The notes under the pieces are model-generated. The model was given only the letters and a program-made list of their open reading frames with translations. It was not told the origin of the DNA and ran no database searches. A stretch of DNA of 64,000 nt from Endomicrobium proavitum (GTDB taxonomy: Bacteria; Elusimicrobiota; Endomicrobiia; Endomicrobiales; Endomicrobiaceae): assembly GCF_001027545.1 (NCBI RefSeq), contig NZ_CP009498.1, positions 1,426,001 to 1,490,000 of the forward strand. The letters are read 5' to 3'. Both the position numbers and the translations under genes were made by a program. Each line of letters opens with the position of its first letter. The first letter of the stretch is position 1. Shown here piece after piece: positions 26,134-33,203 of this stretch.

Positions 26134-26892
26134 ATGAAAAAGGCGTATTGGGCAGAGTTGATTGGAACGTTGTTTTTGGTGTTGATGGGTTGCGGCAGCG
26201 CGGTTGTAGGCGGACAGATTATCAGCGGTAACGTAGGTCAGGTTTTCGCGGTTCTTTTTAACGGAAATCAGAACGCGGCGGTTTTGGGCACGGCGTTTAC
26301 TGTTTTCGGAAATCTTTCGGTAGCATTTGCTTTCGGTTTGACAATTGTTGCAATGATTTACGCGTTGGGTCCTGTTTCGGGCGGACATTTTAATCCTGCG
26401 GTTACAATAGGCGCATGGATTAGCAAAAGAATAAATACCAAAGAAGCCGGTTTTTACATTTTGTTTCAGGTTATCGGCGGCATTGTTGGCGCTTTCCTTT
26501 TGTATCTTATAACTTCAAATATTTTTGCTTTGAAAGTTACCGCCCTCGGACAGAACTTTTATAACGCGCAAATTTGGTGGATACCTTTCATAGTTGAAGC
26601 CATATTTACCGCTTTGTTTGTTCTTGTTGTTTTGGGTTCTACAAGCTCAAAAGCAAACGTAAAATTTGCAGGACTTGCAATAGGTTTAACTTTGGTTTTA
26701 GTTCACATCGTAGCTATTCCTATAACCGGCACATCGGTTAACCCTGCAAGAAGCTTCGGGCCTGCGATATTTTCAGCCCTCGGCGGAAACGTTTTAGCTT
26801 TGAAACAGGTATGGCTTTTCATATTGGCTCCTGTAGTCGGAGCAATCGGCGGAGCTTATGCTTGGAAACTTGTAAGCGACGAAAAGAAATAA
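26134..26892 (+). CDS. aqpZ: Aquaporin (AqpZ-like MIP channel)
   Basis: 252 residues, six membrane segments and both NPA loops (GHFNPAVTIG and TSVNPARSFGPAIF). The Arg after the second NPA and the aromatic residues favour a water channel over a glycerol facilitator. An insertion of about 20 residues (GQIISGNVGQVFAVLFNGNQ) lies between helices 1 and 2. The ATG at 26134 follows AAAGGAG; a longer frame from 26092 is not needed. A strong terminator follows. Confidence 0.93.
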   Translation: MKKAYWAELIGTLFLVLMGCGSAVVGGQIISGNVGQVFAVLFNGNQNAAVLGTAFTVFGNLSVAFAFGLTIVAMIYALGPVSGGHFNPAVTIGAWISKRINTKEAGFYILFQVIGGIVGAFLLYLITSNIFALKVTALGQNFYNAQIWWIPFIVEAIFTALFVLVVLGSTSSKANVKFAGLAIGLTLVLVHIVAIPITGTSVNPARSFGPAIFSALGGNVLALKQVWLFILAPVVGAIGGAYAWKLVSDEKK

Positions 26893-26911
26893 GAATTATT
26901 TAAGATAAAAT

Positions 26912-26953
26912 AAAAAGCCCGCGCGCCTTACATTCGGCGCGCGGGCTTTTTTT
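26912..26953. terminator. Strong bidirectional terminator
   Basis: A 16-bp stem (AAAAAGCCCGCGCGCC with GGCGCGCGGGCTTTTT), 8-base loop and T7 tract. It serves the aquaporin gene on the plus strand and the outer-membrane protein gene on the minus strand. Confidence 0.92.
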
Positions 26954-26964
26954 GTTTTTACGGT

Positions 26965-27534
26965 TTATTCAAATTTAAAGCCGGCATAAAGAGAAATGGT
27001 TGAATCTGTTTCTTTGTAAGTTTTATTATCAGCCGCATATTTAAAAGAAAAATTATTTACCGCGTAAACGGCTTCTATTACCAAACAGCTTATGTTTATG
27101 CCAACGCCGCCGGCATAGTAAAGCCCGCCGGAGGAAGATTTTATCCAGCTTGCATTTGGAATAAAAGCAGAATAACCGATTCTGCCAGTAATAAATCCGT
27201 AATTGGCTGCAAGCCCTTTAAGCGGCGTGCGCGCTTTTACACCTATATATAAGGGCATAAAAGAGACGTCTCCGGAATATGAACTGTCTTTAAAATTTCT
27301 CGGCAAATCGTAAGTTGCTCCGGCGCCAAGCGCCACAACGTTGCCAAGATATTTGAAATATTCAAAACCTGCCGCCGCGCCGACGTTTGCGTTTGCATCG
27401 TCGCCGTTAAATGAAAAAATTGATTGAGGCTGCACGCCGGCTTTAATGATAAATTCCTGATCCGTGGGCGGCGTTGCAAATGCAATTTGAGAAACTATAA
27501 ACATTGCAGACAAAACAATTAAAAATTTTTTCAT
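26965..27534 (-). CDS. Small outer-membrane beta-barrel protein
   Basis: 189 residues with a signal peptide (MKKFLIVLSAMFIVSQIAFA-T). The mature part alternates polar and hydrophobic residues with Gly- and Tyr-rich strands (GAAAGFEYFKYLGNVVALGAGATYD; LYYAGGVGINISCLVIEAVYAVNNF) and ends in a strand (STISLYAGFKFE), as in eight-stranded barrels of the OmpA/OmpW type. The function is unknown. GGAGG precedes the start and a shared terminator follows. Confidence 0.75.
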   Translation of the reverse strand: MKKFLIVLSAMFIVSQIAFATPPTDQEFIIKAGVQPQSIFSFNGDDANANVGAAAGFEYFKYLGNVVALGAGATYDLPRNFKDSSYSGDVSFMPLYIGVKARTPLKGLAANYGFITGRIGYSAFIPNASWIKSSSGGLYYAGGVGINISCLVIEAVYAVNNFSFKYAADNKTYKETDSTISLYAGFKFE

Positions 27535-27632
27535 AAGTAAGTCCTCCGTTTTTTAAATCTGCTATTTATTATATAATATAAAAACACAACTTTGAACCTG
27601 CTTCTTTGGCATATTATCTTTCGGAGCAGCTA

Positions 27633-29159
27633 ATGATTTCCCTTATTTATTCCGCGGCTATAAACGGCATAGAAGCAAGTATCGTGGAAGTTGAAATTTA
27701 CATTTCGTCCGGACTTCCTATGTTTTCAATAGTCGGTTTGCCCGATACCGCCGTAAAAGAATCTCGCGACAGGGTTGTTGCGGCGTTAAAAAATTCAGGG
27801 TTTGATTTTCCGGCTAAAAAAATTACGGTTAATCTTGCTCCGGCGGATATAAAAAAAGAAGGCGGAATATACGATTTGCCTATAGCCTTAGGCGTGCTTT
27901 GCGCGTGCGGAAAAATTAAAAAAGAAAATTTACAGCGTTTTTGCGCAATCGGGGAACTTTCTTTAGACGGAAAATTAAGAAAAGTAAAAGGCGTTCTTCC
28001 GATAGCTCTTTCTTTAAAGAAAAATAAAATAGAAAATTTTATAGTTCCTTTCGCAAACAGGCAGGAAGCTTCCGTTGCCGGCGACATAGAAGTTTTCGCT
28101 TTTAAAAATCTTATTGACGCGGTTAAGTTTGTTAACGGAGAACTTCGTCAGGACGCGTTTGTTTACAAGCGTTCAAAAGAAGAAGACGTTGTTACAAAAA
28201 CCGAGTATGATTTTGCCGACGTCAAAGGGCAGCTTGCCGTAAAAAGAGCCGCGGAAGTTGCGGCGGCGGGCGGACACAATATTATAATGTCCGGACCTCC
28301 CGGTTCCGGAAAAACAATGATAGCAAGAAGAATTCCGCAGATTCTGCCGGAAATGACTTTTGAAGAGTCCGTGGAAACTACAAAAATATGGTCTGCCGCA
28401 GGACAAAATTTTACCGGCGGGCTTATAACTTCAAGAGCGTTTCGCAGTCCGCATCACACGTCTTCCGCAATAGCGTTAGCGGGCGGAGGAACAAACCCGA
28501 AACCCGGGGAAGTAAGCCTTGCGCATAACGGCGTTTTGTTTTTAGACGAGTTTGCGGAGTTTCGCCGCGACGCGCTTGAAATTTTGCGCCAGCCTTTGGA
28601 AGATAAATTTATATCCGTATCGCGCGCAAAAAGCAGCGTTGTTTATCCTGCGTCTTTTATGCTTATTGCCGCTATGAATCCGTGCCCGTGCGGCAATTTG
28701 GGAAACGCTCAAAAAGAGTGCGTGTGCTCGCTGCATCAGGTTCAAAAATACAGAAATAAAATTTCAGGACCGCTTTTAGACAGAATAGATATTCACATTG
28801 AAGTGCCGGCGTTGAAAGTTTCGGAACTTATAGGCAAAGACACGCACCCTGAAAGTTCTAAAGAAATAAGGAAAAGAGTTGTTGCCGCAAGAAATATTCA
28901 AAATGAAAGATTTAAAAATTGTAAAATACACTGCAACGCGCAAATGCAAACCGGCGACGTGAAAAAGTTTTGTATTTTAGACGACAGCGCGCAGCGCATG
29001 CTTAAATCCGCAATTGAAAAATTAAATTTTTCGGCAAGAGCTTACGACAAAATAATAAAAGTCGCAAGAACCGTTGCGGATTTGGCGCAAAGCGAAATAA
29101 TAATGCCGGAACATATTGCGGAAGCCGTGCAATACAGAGCGTTGGACAGACAGCTTTAA
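27633..29159 (+). CDS. comM: YifB/ComM-family Mg-chelatase-like AAA+ ATPase
   Basis: 508 residues. N-terminal ChlI-like domain (IVGLPDTAVKESRDRVVAALKNSGFDFP...ITVNLAPADIKKEGGIYDLPIALG), AAA+ core with Walker A SGPPGSGKTM and Walker B NGVLFLDEFAEF, and a C-terminal Mg-chelatase domain with the cysteines of MNPCPCGNLG...CVCS. ComM is a hexameric helicase that promotes branch migration during natural transformation; here the wider role is unproven. Start chosen at MISLIY (GGAG at 27623). Confidence 0.92.
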   Translation: MISLIYSAAINGIEASIVEVEIYISSGLPMFSIVGLPDTAVKESRDRVVAALKNSGFDFPAKKITVNLAPADIKKEGGIYDLPIALGVLCACGKIKKENLQRFCAIGELSLDGKLRKVKGVLPIALSLKKNKIENFIVPFANRQEASVAGDIEVFAFKNLIDAVKFVNGELRQDAFVYKRSKEEDVVTKTEYDFADVKGQLAVKRAAEVAAAGGHNIIMSGPPGSGKTMIARRIPQILPEMTFEESVETTKIWSAAGQNFTGGLITSRAFRSPHHTSSAIALAGGGTNPKPGEVSLAHNGVLFLDEFAEFRRDALEILRQPLEDKFISVSRAKSSVVYPASFMLIAAMNPCPCGNLGNAQKECVCSLHQVQKYRNKISGPLLDRIDIHIEVPALKVSELIGKDTHPESSKEIRKRVVAARNIQNERFKNCKIHCNAQMQTGDVKKFCILDDSAQRMLKSAIEKLNFSARAYDKIIKVARTVADLAQSEIIMPEHIAEAVQYRALDRQL

Positions 29160-29197
29160 ACGGCAATTGAAAATTGAGAACGGAGAATTGAGAATTC

Positions 29198-29599
29198 GTG
29201 AAAAGATATCTTAGAGAGTTTGAGAAGCTGGTAAATATTATGGCGCGGCTGCGCGCAAAAAACGGATGCGCTTGGGATAGAGAGCAAACGTACGAGACGC
29301 TTGTAAAACATTTAATTTCCGAAACAGAGGAAGTGCGTCTTGCGGTAAAAAATAAAGATTTGGAAAATCTTGAGGAAGAGCTGGGCGATATTTTGCTGCA
29401 GGTTGTTTTTAACGCTCAAATAGCCAAAGAAAATAAAAGTTTTGACATAGCCGATATAATTTCAACGTTAAATAAAAAACTTATCCGCCGCCACCCGCAT
29501 ATTTTCGGCAATTATAAAGTTAAAAACACGCAGGATATTATAGAAATGTGGGACAAAATTAAGGCCAAAGAAAAAGCCGGTAAAATTAAAAAGAAATAA
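29198..29599 (+). CDS. mazG: MazG-type nucleoside triphosphate pyrophosphohydrolase, single domain
   Basis: 133 residues, GTG start. One MazG domain with the Mg-binding pattern ETEEV...EELGDILLQVVF and the RRHPHIFG segment. E. coli MazG has two such domains (about 263 residues); this is a one-domain form. It hydrolyses non-canonical or surplus NTPs. It is convergent with the thioesterase gene, six bases apart. Confidence 0.88.
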   Translation: MKRYLREFEKLVNIMARLRAKNGCAWDREQTYETLVKHLISETEEVRLAVKNKDLENLEEELGDILLQVVFNAQIAKENKSFDIADIISTLNKKLIRRHPHIFGNYKVKNTQDIIEMWDKIKAKEKAGKIKKK

Positions 29600-29606
29600 T
29601 GAATTT

Positions 29607-30335
29607 TTACGACCATAATGTATAGGCCGCCGCAATTTCCTTGCCGTCGGAATCTCTAATTAAAAGATGCCAAAACGAACTTTTTGAACTTGCGTACGTT
29701 TTAATAATTATTTTTTCGTCCGCCAAAACTTCCGCTTTGAAATTTATAACAATATCGGAAAGAGTCTGATTTCTTCTAATTTCCCGCGGCACCCCTTCAA
29801 ACGCCCAAGCTGTAAAATGAACGTTGTTTACATGACCGTTCATATCTATATCTTCAAGGCGCGAAACCATGGCTATTTCGGTTAAAGGCAAAGCGTTTTC
29901 AAAATGCGGCTCTTTCAGTTCGGTTTCTTTTAACGCCATTACACGGTTGCCGCTTCCGTCTAAAATTTGTTTAGGCGTGCGCACTATTTTGCGCGTTTCT
30001 AAATCTAACACCAGCCACCAGCTTACCGCCGTTGCTATTTCGTTGCCTTGTTCGTCGTAAAACACAAAATCTCTGCGGCTTTTTATTTTATCGCTTAATA
30101 CATGCCACGTTTTTACGTTTACCGTTTGCAGCCCTTCTATAACGCCGGTAATTTTAAATTGTATTTTTATAAGCACCCAAGTTACGCCGTGTTTTGAAAG
30201 GTCTTCCCAGCCGGCGGATATGCTATGAGCATCCAACGCAGCCGCCTGTTGCGCGTAATTCTGCAAAACCCACACCGGCACGCGGTTGTTAAACCCTGTT
30301 TCCCCGTATCTAACTTTGAATGATTGCGTTAACAT
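29607..30335 (-). CDS. Acyl-ACP thioesterase
   Basis: 242 residues, double hot-dog fold of the FatA/FatB family (PF01643 type): N-terminal FKVRYGETGFNNRVPVWVLQNYAQQAA, WVLIKIQFKI, and second-half DMNGHVNNVHFTAWAFEGVP, which holds the conserved Asn and His. It frees fatty acids from ACP in the cytoplasm. Two acyl-ACP synthetase fusions lie 500 bases away on the other strand, so release and re-attachment of acyl chains may be linked. A 9-bp inverted repeat lies upstream. Confidence 0.88.
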   Translation of the reverse strand: MLTQSFKVRYGETGFNNRVPVWVLQNYAQQAAALDAHSISAGWEDLSKHGVTWVLIKIQFKITGVIEGLQTVNVKTWHVLSDKIKSRRDFVFYDEQGNEIATAVSWWLVLDLETRKIVRTPKQILDGSGNRVMALKETELKEPHFENALPLTEIAMVSRLEDIDMNGHVNNVHFTAWAFEGVPREIRRNQTLSDIVINFKAEVLADEKIIIKTYASSKSSFWHLLIRDSDGKEIAAAYTLWS

Positions 30336-30362
30336 AAATTTACTCCGAAGTTAATAATAAAG

Positions 30363-30386
30363 TTAATCTAACAAATATTAGATTAA
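30363..30386. promoter_or_regulatory. Inverted repeat upstream of the thioesterase gene
   Basis: TTAATCTAA (30363-30371) and TTAGATTAA (30378-30386) form a perfect 9-bp inverted repeat with a 6-base centre, 28 bases upstream of the minus-strand thioesterase start. It looks like an operator for a dimeric repressor. The regulator is unknown. Confidence 0.45.
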
Positions 30387-30406
30387 CAGTCAAATGAAAT
30401 AATGGT

Positions 30407-30434
30407 TTGAATTTTTTTCAAAAATATGTATAAT
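30407..30434 (+). promoter_or_regulatory. Promoter of tRNA-Asn
   Basis: TTGAAT (30407-30412), 16-base spacer, TATAAT (30429-30434), 36 bases before the tRNA. Confidence 0.6.
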
Positions 30435-30470
30435 TAATTCCGCAATACTTAATACAAATAAATTCTTAAT

Positions 30471-30542
30471 TCCGCGATAGCTCAATGGTGGAGCAATCGG
30501 CTGTTAACCGATCGGTTGCTGGTTCGAGTCCAGCTCGCGGAG
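30471..30542 (+). tRNA. tRNA-Asn (anticodon GTT)
   Basis: 72 bases. Acceptor TCCGCGA/TCGCGGA, D-stem GCTC/GAGC, anticodon stem ATCGG/CCGAT around CTGTTAA (anticodon GTT), T-stem GCTGG/CCAGC with TTCGAGT loop, discriminator G. It is the intact copy next to a rearranged partial duplicate. Confidence 0.95.
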
Positions 30543-30723
30543 TTTTTTCTTTGCCCAAAAAAAAGAGCTTGCTCCACCATTGAGCGCGCTCAATGGGCGG
30601 CAGTGCGACGAATAAGGAGCACGAGTCTGCCGCGGGCGCGAGATGTGAGCGCCCCGGAGGAGCAATCGGCTGTTAACCGATCGGTTGCTGGTTCGAGTCC
30701 AGCTCGCGGAGTTTTTTCTTTGC
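30543..30723 (+). repeat. Rearranged partial tRNA-Asn copy with inserted repeat element
   Basis: Bases 30490-30554 (tRNA-Asn from the D-arm onward plus 12 downstream bases) are repeated exactly at 30659-30723. The 104 bases between include 30569-30585, an exact inverted copy of tRNA bases 30480-30496. They also include a perfect 20-bp palindrome at 30577-30596 and an element at 30603-30660 that shares its two ends with 2597-2705. That element folds as GCGGCA/TGCCGC enclosing GTGC/GCAC, then GGGCGC/GCGCCC. The second tRNA copy lacks the 5' half of the D-stem, so it is most likely a tRNA pseudogene. Confidence 0.85.
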
Positions 30724-30756
30724 TTAAATTTTAGTTTACCGGCGCATGTTTTATTG

Positions 30757-30786
30757 TTGTCAGATTAGATGCATTTTAGGTATAAT
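30757..30786 (+). promoter_or_regulatory. Promoter for the acyltransferase/acyl-ACP synthetase pair
   Basis: TTGTCA (30757-30762), 18-base spacer, TATAAT (30781-30786). The predicted start is only about seven bases before the ATG at 30800, so the transcript would have almost no leader. Confidence 0.6.
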
Positions 30787-30799
30787 ATAATCTGCGCCT

Positions 30800-33184
30800 A
30801 TGAAGAAAATAAAAAGGCTTATCGTAACATTAATTTTCCCTAAAACTGTCGCGTTTATAGCGATTGTTTTGGGGTTTCTTATTATTATGACGCTGTTGGA
30901 GTTTATTCCTGTAATTTTAGGTTGGGCTCTTACCGTTGTTTTTATAAGTATTATTGCGGCATTTCTTGCATGCATAATTTTTAATCCTATATTTGTAATG
31001 CATGCCGTTATCTGGTGTTTAAATCACACTGTTTATAAAATAAAAACCGTTGATCATCAAAATATTCCGCTTACGGGCGGAGGGCTTTTAGTTTCAAATT
31101 CTGTTTCTTACATAGACCATATAATAATTTTTTCCGCTATCAAAAGACCCGTTAAATTTTTTGTAGGCAAAGAATTTCGCGAAAACCCTTTCTTGCAACC
31201 TTTTTTAGATTCCACAAACAGCATTCCGATAGATTATAATCCTAAAACCATAGGAACGGCTTTAAACCAAGCGCGCCGCTCCATACAAAACGGCGAACTT
31301 GTCTGTATTTTTGCCGAGGGAGAACTTACAAAAACCGGACATATGCTTCCTTTCAAAAGAGGCTTTGAATTTATAATGAGAGATTTGTCCGCTCCGATAA
31401 TTCCTATTCATTTGGATAGAATTTGGGGCTCAACTTTTTCTTTTGTAAACGGAAAGTTGAAATGGCGTTTTCCTAAAGTAATTCCGTATCCTATAACCGT
31501 AAGCGTCGGAAAGCCTATGCCGGCTTCGGCGCAAGCGTATCAAGTGCGCCTTGCCGTGCAGGAACTTTCCGCCGACGCGTTTAAACTAAGAGGCGACAGC
31601 CAGAAAAAACTTCACATAGGTTTTATCAACGAAATGCGCAGGCATCCGTTTAAATTTTTATACGGAGATTTAAACTCCAAATTAAGTTTTATAAAAGTTT
31701 TTACGGCAGCCGCGGCAATGTCTCGCCGTTTGGGAACCTCTAAAGAAAACGGGGAAATGATAGGCGTAATTTTGCCTACTACCATTGCCGGATGCATAGT
31801 AAATATAGCCGCTTTGTTTGCGGGAAAAATTCCCGTTAATTTAAATTTTACTTCTTCAAAAGAAACTTTAGAATCTTGCGTGGCGCAGTGCGGCATTAAG
31901 CAGATAGTAACTTCGCGCGCTTTTGTTGATAAATTAAATTTTCACGACCTTGACCGCATGTCTGTTTTTGTTGAAGACATAAGCAAAGAAATTAAAACGA
32001 CTGAAAAATTTAAAATTCTTGTTTCCGCCCTTATTTTTCCCGCAAAAATTTTAATTAAAAAATACGTTAAAGGCGATACAAAAAATATAGATGATTTGTT
32101 AACGGTTGTTTTTTCAAGCGGCTCCGAAGGCGAACCTAAAGGAATAATGTTAACCCACCAAAATATAGTTTCAAACATAGAAGCCGCTTACAAAATAGTT
32201 AATTTGTCCGGCGCAGATGTTGTCGCCGGAATTTTGCCTTTATTTCACTCTTTCGGCTACACTGTTTCCGTATGGCTTTGCGCTTATTACGGAATAGGCG
32301 CCGCTTTGCACACAAGCTCCATGGAAGCGCAAAAAATAGGCGAGCTTGTTGAAAAATATAAATGCACGCTTTTAGTTTCTACGCCGACATTTTTAAACTC
32401 TTACGCGCGCAAATGCACTAAAGAGCAGTTTGCAAGTTTAAGAATTGTTGTAGCCGGCGCTGAAAAATTACAAAAATCGGTTTCAAAAACTTTCTATGAA
32501 AAATTTCAAAAAGAAATTTACGAAGGTTACGGCGCAACGGAACTTTCTCCTATAGTTTCGGTAGGCACTCCAAGTTACATAGACCTTAAAACAAAAAAAA
32601 TACATAACGGCAATAAATTCGGAACCGTAGGGCACCCTATGCCGGGGGTAGCCGCAAAAATTGTAGATCCGGAAACGTTTGAGCTTATGCCTTTCGGACG
32701 AGAGGGAATGCTTTTAATAAAAGGGCCTAACGTTATGAAGGGTTATTTAAACGATCCCGTAAAAACCGCGCAGGTTATCAAAGACGGCTGGTATATTACC
32801 GGCGACATAGCCGCAATAGACGAGGAAGGTTTTATAGCGATTACCGACAGATTGTCGCGCTTTAGCAAAATCGGCGGAGAGATGGTTCCTCAGATAAAAG
32901 TTGAAGAAGCAATTCATGAAGCTTCCGGTATGCAAGAATCTTTTGCCGTTGTAACTTCCGTTCCCGATGAGAAAAAAGGCGAGCGTCTTGCGGTGCTTTA
33001 CACCGGACAAAGAGATATAGCCGCAATAATTGCGAAGTTAAAAGAAAAGAAAATTCCGAATCTCTGGGTGCCAAAACAAGAAAATTTTTATCAGGTGGAA
33101 AGTTTTCCGCTTTTGGGCAGCGGGAAAGTAGATATAAAACAACTTAAAAAAACCGCGCTTGAGTTTTCCGGCGCTAAAAAATAG
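30800..33184 (+). CDS. Acyltransferase / acyl-ACP synthetase fusion (Aas-like), copy 1
   Basis: 794 residues. Two N-terminal membrane segments (about 10-65), a PlsC-like domain (about 80-250) and an AMP-binding acyl ligase (about 300-790). Ligase motifs are intact: FSSGSEGEPKGIMLTH, GYGATELSPIVS, WYITGD...TDRLSRFSKIGGEMV and GSGKVD with the A10 Lys. In the acyltransferase the expected HX4D catalytic pair reads S101-VSYI-D106, so the catalytic His is missing; FAEGELTKTG and NSIPID are otherwise placed normally. Aas activates fatty acids on ACP and re-acylates lysophospholipid; here the ligase should work but the transferase may not. The next gene is a full-length paralogue. Confidence 0.88.
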   Translation: MKKIKRLIVTLIFPKTVAFIAIVLGFLIIMTLLEFIPVILGWALTVVFISIIAAFLACIIFNPIFVMHAVIWCLNHTVYKIKTVDHQNIPLTGGGLLVSNSVSYIDHIIIFSAIKRPVKFFVGKEFRENPFLQPFLDSTNSIPIDYNPKTIGTALNQARRSIQNGELVCIFAEGELTKTGHMLPFKRGFEFIMRDLSAPIIPIHLDRIWGSTFSFVNGKLKWRFPKVIPYPITVSVGKPMPASAQAYQVRLAVQELSADAFKLRGDSQKKLHIGFINEMRRHPFKFLYGDLNSKLSFIKVFTAAAAMSRRLGTSKENGEMIGVILPTTIAGCIVNIAALFAGKIPVNLNFTSSKETLESCVAQCGIKQIVTSRAFVDKLNFHDLDRMSVFVEDISKEIKTTEKFKILVSALIFPAKILIKKYVKGDTKNIDDLLTVVFSSGSEGEPKGIMLTHQNIVSNIEAAYKIVNLSGADVVAGILPLFHSFGYTVSVWLCAYYGIGAALHTSSMEAQKIGELVEKYKCTLLVSTPTFLNSYARKCTKEQFASLRIVVAGAEKLQKSVSKTFYEKFQKEIYEGYGATELSPIVSVGTPSYIDLKTKKIHNGNKFGTVGHPMPGVAAKIVDPETFELMPFGREGMLLIKGPNVMKGYLNDPVKTAQVIKDGWYITGDIAAIDEEGFIAITDRLSRFSKIGGEMVPQIKVEEAIHEASGMQESFAVVTSVPDEKKGERLAVLYTGQRDIAAIIAKLKEKKIPNLWVPKQENFYQVESFPLLGSGKVDIKQLKKTALEFSGAKK

Positions 33185-33203
33185 AAAATAAAACGGAGTC
33201 GCT

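Noticed and set aside
30659-30723. Second functional tRNA-Asn gene
   Set aside because: The 3' two-thirds is exact, and upstream GCCGCGG could pair with most of the acceptor, but no 5' D-stem (GCTC) is present, so a normal cloverleaf cannot form.
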